Origin: Salvelinus alpinus
Taxonomy: Eukaryota; Chordata; Actinopteri; Salmoniformes; Salmonidae
Direction of reading: 5' to 3'
DNA: 64,000 nt
Assembly: GCF_045679555.1 (NCBI RefSeq)
Contig: NC_092092.1
Span: forward strand, 22,434,969-22,498,968
Shown here piece by piece: positions 62,256 to 64,000 of this stretch. The notes under the pieces are model-generated. The model was not told the origin of the DNA and did no database searches. It worked only from the letters and a program-made list of their open reading frames with translations. Made by a program: the position numbers and the translations under genes. Position 1 is the stretch's first letter. Every line of letters begins with the position of its first letter.

Positions 62256-62709
62256 GCGAGACTTTGGGACTATAAGGTTCTATCTGCAATTATACAATGG
62301 GCGGGTCTAATCCTGAATGCTTATTGGTTAAGAGTGCATTCCAGCCCGTGTCTATTCCACAAGTTACCACCGGCTAAATCTGACGTTAAAATGTCTATTT
62401 ACTCAGTTCCATTTGACTGCGCAATCCACTGTCTCATCAACCCAGCTTGGCAAATTATAAACTTGATCTAATGTAGCGAGTGCTTGGGACTATAAGTTTC
62501 TATCTGCAAAAAAGATGACCCTGAGATAATTGGGTTTAAAGTTCCGAACCCTCATTGGTTTGAATGGTGTCAACAATTTTGATCTTCAATTTTTTTTAAC
62601 TTAACAACAGCAATTGGGATACATAGGTAGAGAACATGGAACAGAACAAGGCTATGTATATAACTCTATTTTGACAAATGCAGATATCACCTTATAGTCC
62701 CAAGCTCGC
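62256..62709. mobile_element. Non-autonomous element with TIR GCGAG(A)CTTTGGGACTATAAGG
   Basis: GCGAGACTTTGGGACTATAA starts the element and its reverse complement CTTATAGTCCCAAGCTCGC ends it near 62708. A third, internal copy in direct orientation lies at 62474-62500. The first half (62284-62470) matches 8326-8475 in reverse orientation. Confidence 0.65.
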
Positions 62710-62719
62710 GATAGGGCCT

Positions 62720-64000
62720 AGCAATTCTGGGTGACTCATTACTTGCATTTATCTGATTTATGGAGAATTATGTTTATGATAGATATTATTGATATATTGA
62801 TACCTTTACAGACAAATAACGGAATATGCCAGACGTCTGAGGCATTTTCAACTGCAAAATGGGGGCGATCATCTCACTCAAGTCCACTGAACCAGTCAAC
62901 CAGACACCTGCTAGAATAGCAGGCTGTTTACACACTTCCAACACAACATGCAAGTCGGCTTTGGTGTCAGTTTTGTGTAAATACAGAAGAGAGAGAAATC
63001 AAGCTACCGTTTCTGTGAGCAGTAATGTCCTCCCACAGTGTCTGACAGATGGCGTTCACTAGTTGGCCATAAATGGCTGTCACAGAGTGTTTGTCTGTCT
63101 GCCAGTAGCCTATGGTTAAGGGACTCCCTGGGAGAATGTTACTGTCCTGACACCGCTGAAAACGAACTGTCCTTGATTGTCAACCACAGACAACCATGGC
63201 CCTCGCGCCACCCCAACCTTCTGGCCAGAAAGGCTAGGTTGGGGGAGCAGGTGCAGTGAGGAGAGATATATCTATTTAAATCATAGGCCACCACATGCTT
63301 AAAATCTGCCCTGAATAAAGCCACTCTCCATGATGATATTGGGGACATGTTCAACATAAAACAAGATTTTTGTGCTGTCTGTGTTCAATAAAGGGAATCA
63401 ACAGGAGAGTCTTTGCTGAGTGATTACCTGTAATTTCCCAAGGTTTATTACCCGGAATAAAAAGATAGATTTTCCTCTTGTCCTTTTCAGCAAAGGATCA
63501 TCGTTGTAAGCACAGCGGGGCTCATTTCCAATGATCATAGGACACAACATGACTCATGATCACCTGACTATCTGATGCCTATATCAATAGAGACAATCAA
63601 AATAGTGTTTTCATGCACATCAAACAGAACTTTGTTTGTTGAAAGCATTTCCACATTATCATAGTCTTGGACATTAGTGAGACAGAGTGTTTAGTCGCAG
63701 TGATCCATCATGTGTGTGTGTAGGGTGAATCTTAGTAGACAGAAGGTGGAGGAACATTCCCCAGAGAGGGGAAAGGAGGGAGAAGGGTTAAAGGGGTAGA
63801 GGGGGTGCCCGTGGGCGGTGGTCTGTGTGCCAGCTCCTAGCCTGGCAGAGGGCACTGTGGCTTGGCCCCACTCAGCAGGAAGTTGCTGTGTGACAAAGTG
63901 AAACATGGACGTGTGAGGAGCAAGCCATCACTGTGTCCAAGACCACAGAAGTTAAACGGACACGGCAGATACAAAGAAGCCGATACATTTTAAATGCGGG
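62720..64000. other. Intergenic to window end, no gene seen
   Basis: No recognisable gene, RNA or mobile element; a short GT run lies near 63711. Confidence 0.5.

Overview
This is nuclear DNA from a ray-finned fish, almost certainly a salmonid (Salmo, Oncorhynchus, Salvelinus or a close relative). Genes are split by introns with GT/AG borders. The interspersed repeats are of the salmonid type: tRNA-derived SINEs ending in a tail shared with an L2/RSg-1-like LINE, several Tc1-like transposon families, hAT-like miniature elements and long CA, GACT and GA tracts. There is no prokaryotic content, no CRISPR array and no new multi-gene system.

Three protein-coding genes are supported, in the order PERP - TNFAIP3 - OLIG3, which are also neighbours on human 6q23. 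(1) 294-1874, plus strand: the last two coding exons of perp, a four-pass membrane protein of the PMP22/claudin superfamily; exon 1 lies off the left edge. (2) 21754-32635, minus strand: a complete eight-exon coding region for tnfaip3 (A20). Splicing at the borders I located gives an uninterrupted 794-codon frame with an OTU deubiquitinase domain and seven A20 zinc fingers. A probable non-coding first exon ends at 33845, and two adjacent consensus NF-kB sites lie at 34069-34095. (3) 54913-55659, plus strand: single-exon olig3, a neural bHLH repressor, with a TATA box upstream and a polyadenylation signal downstream.

Between perp and tnfaip3 (about 3.2-20 kb) lies a dense bed of transposable elements. 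Its centrepiece is a three-layer nest at 11582-17955: a Tc1-like transposon split by a 5'-truncated LINE, which is itself split by a nearly full-length LINE on the opposite strand. Intron 2 of tnfaip3 carries a 1.5-kb fold-back Tc1 element, and intron 3 a minisatellite of about 0.67 kb. Between tnfaip3 and olig3 (34-54 kb), and downstream of olig3, I see no gene. These stretches hold a second copy of one Tc1 family, SINEs, an 0.8-kb polypurine minisatellite, an exact 7 x 34-bp tandem repeat, and several AT-rich, homeobox-motif-rich stretches that look like conserved non-coding elements. That last point is inference and needs an alignment.

The three genes do not form one pathway. TNFAIP3 shuts down NF-kB signalling and its promoter carries the kB sites expected of that feedback loop. 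PERP is a p53/p63 target in epithelial junctions. OLIG3 specifies dorsal neural progenitors. Their linkage is ancestral vertebrate synteny.
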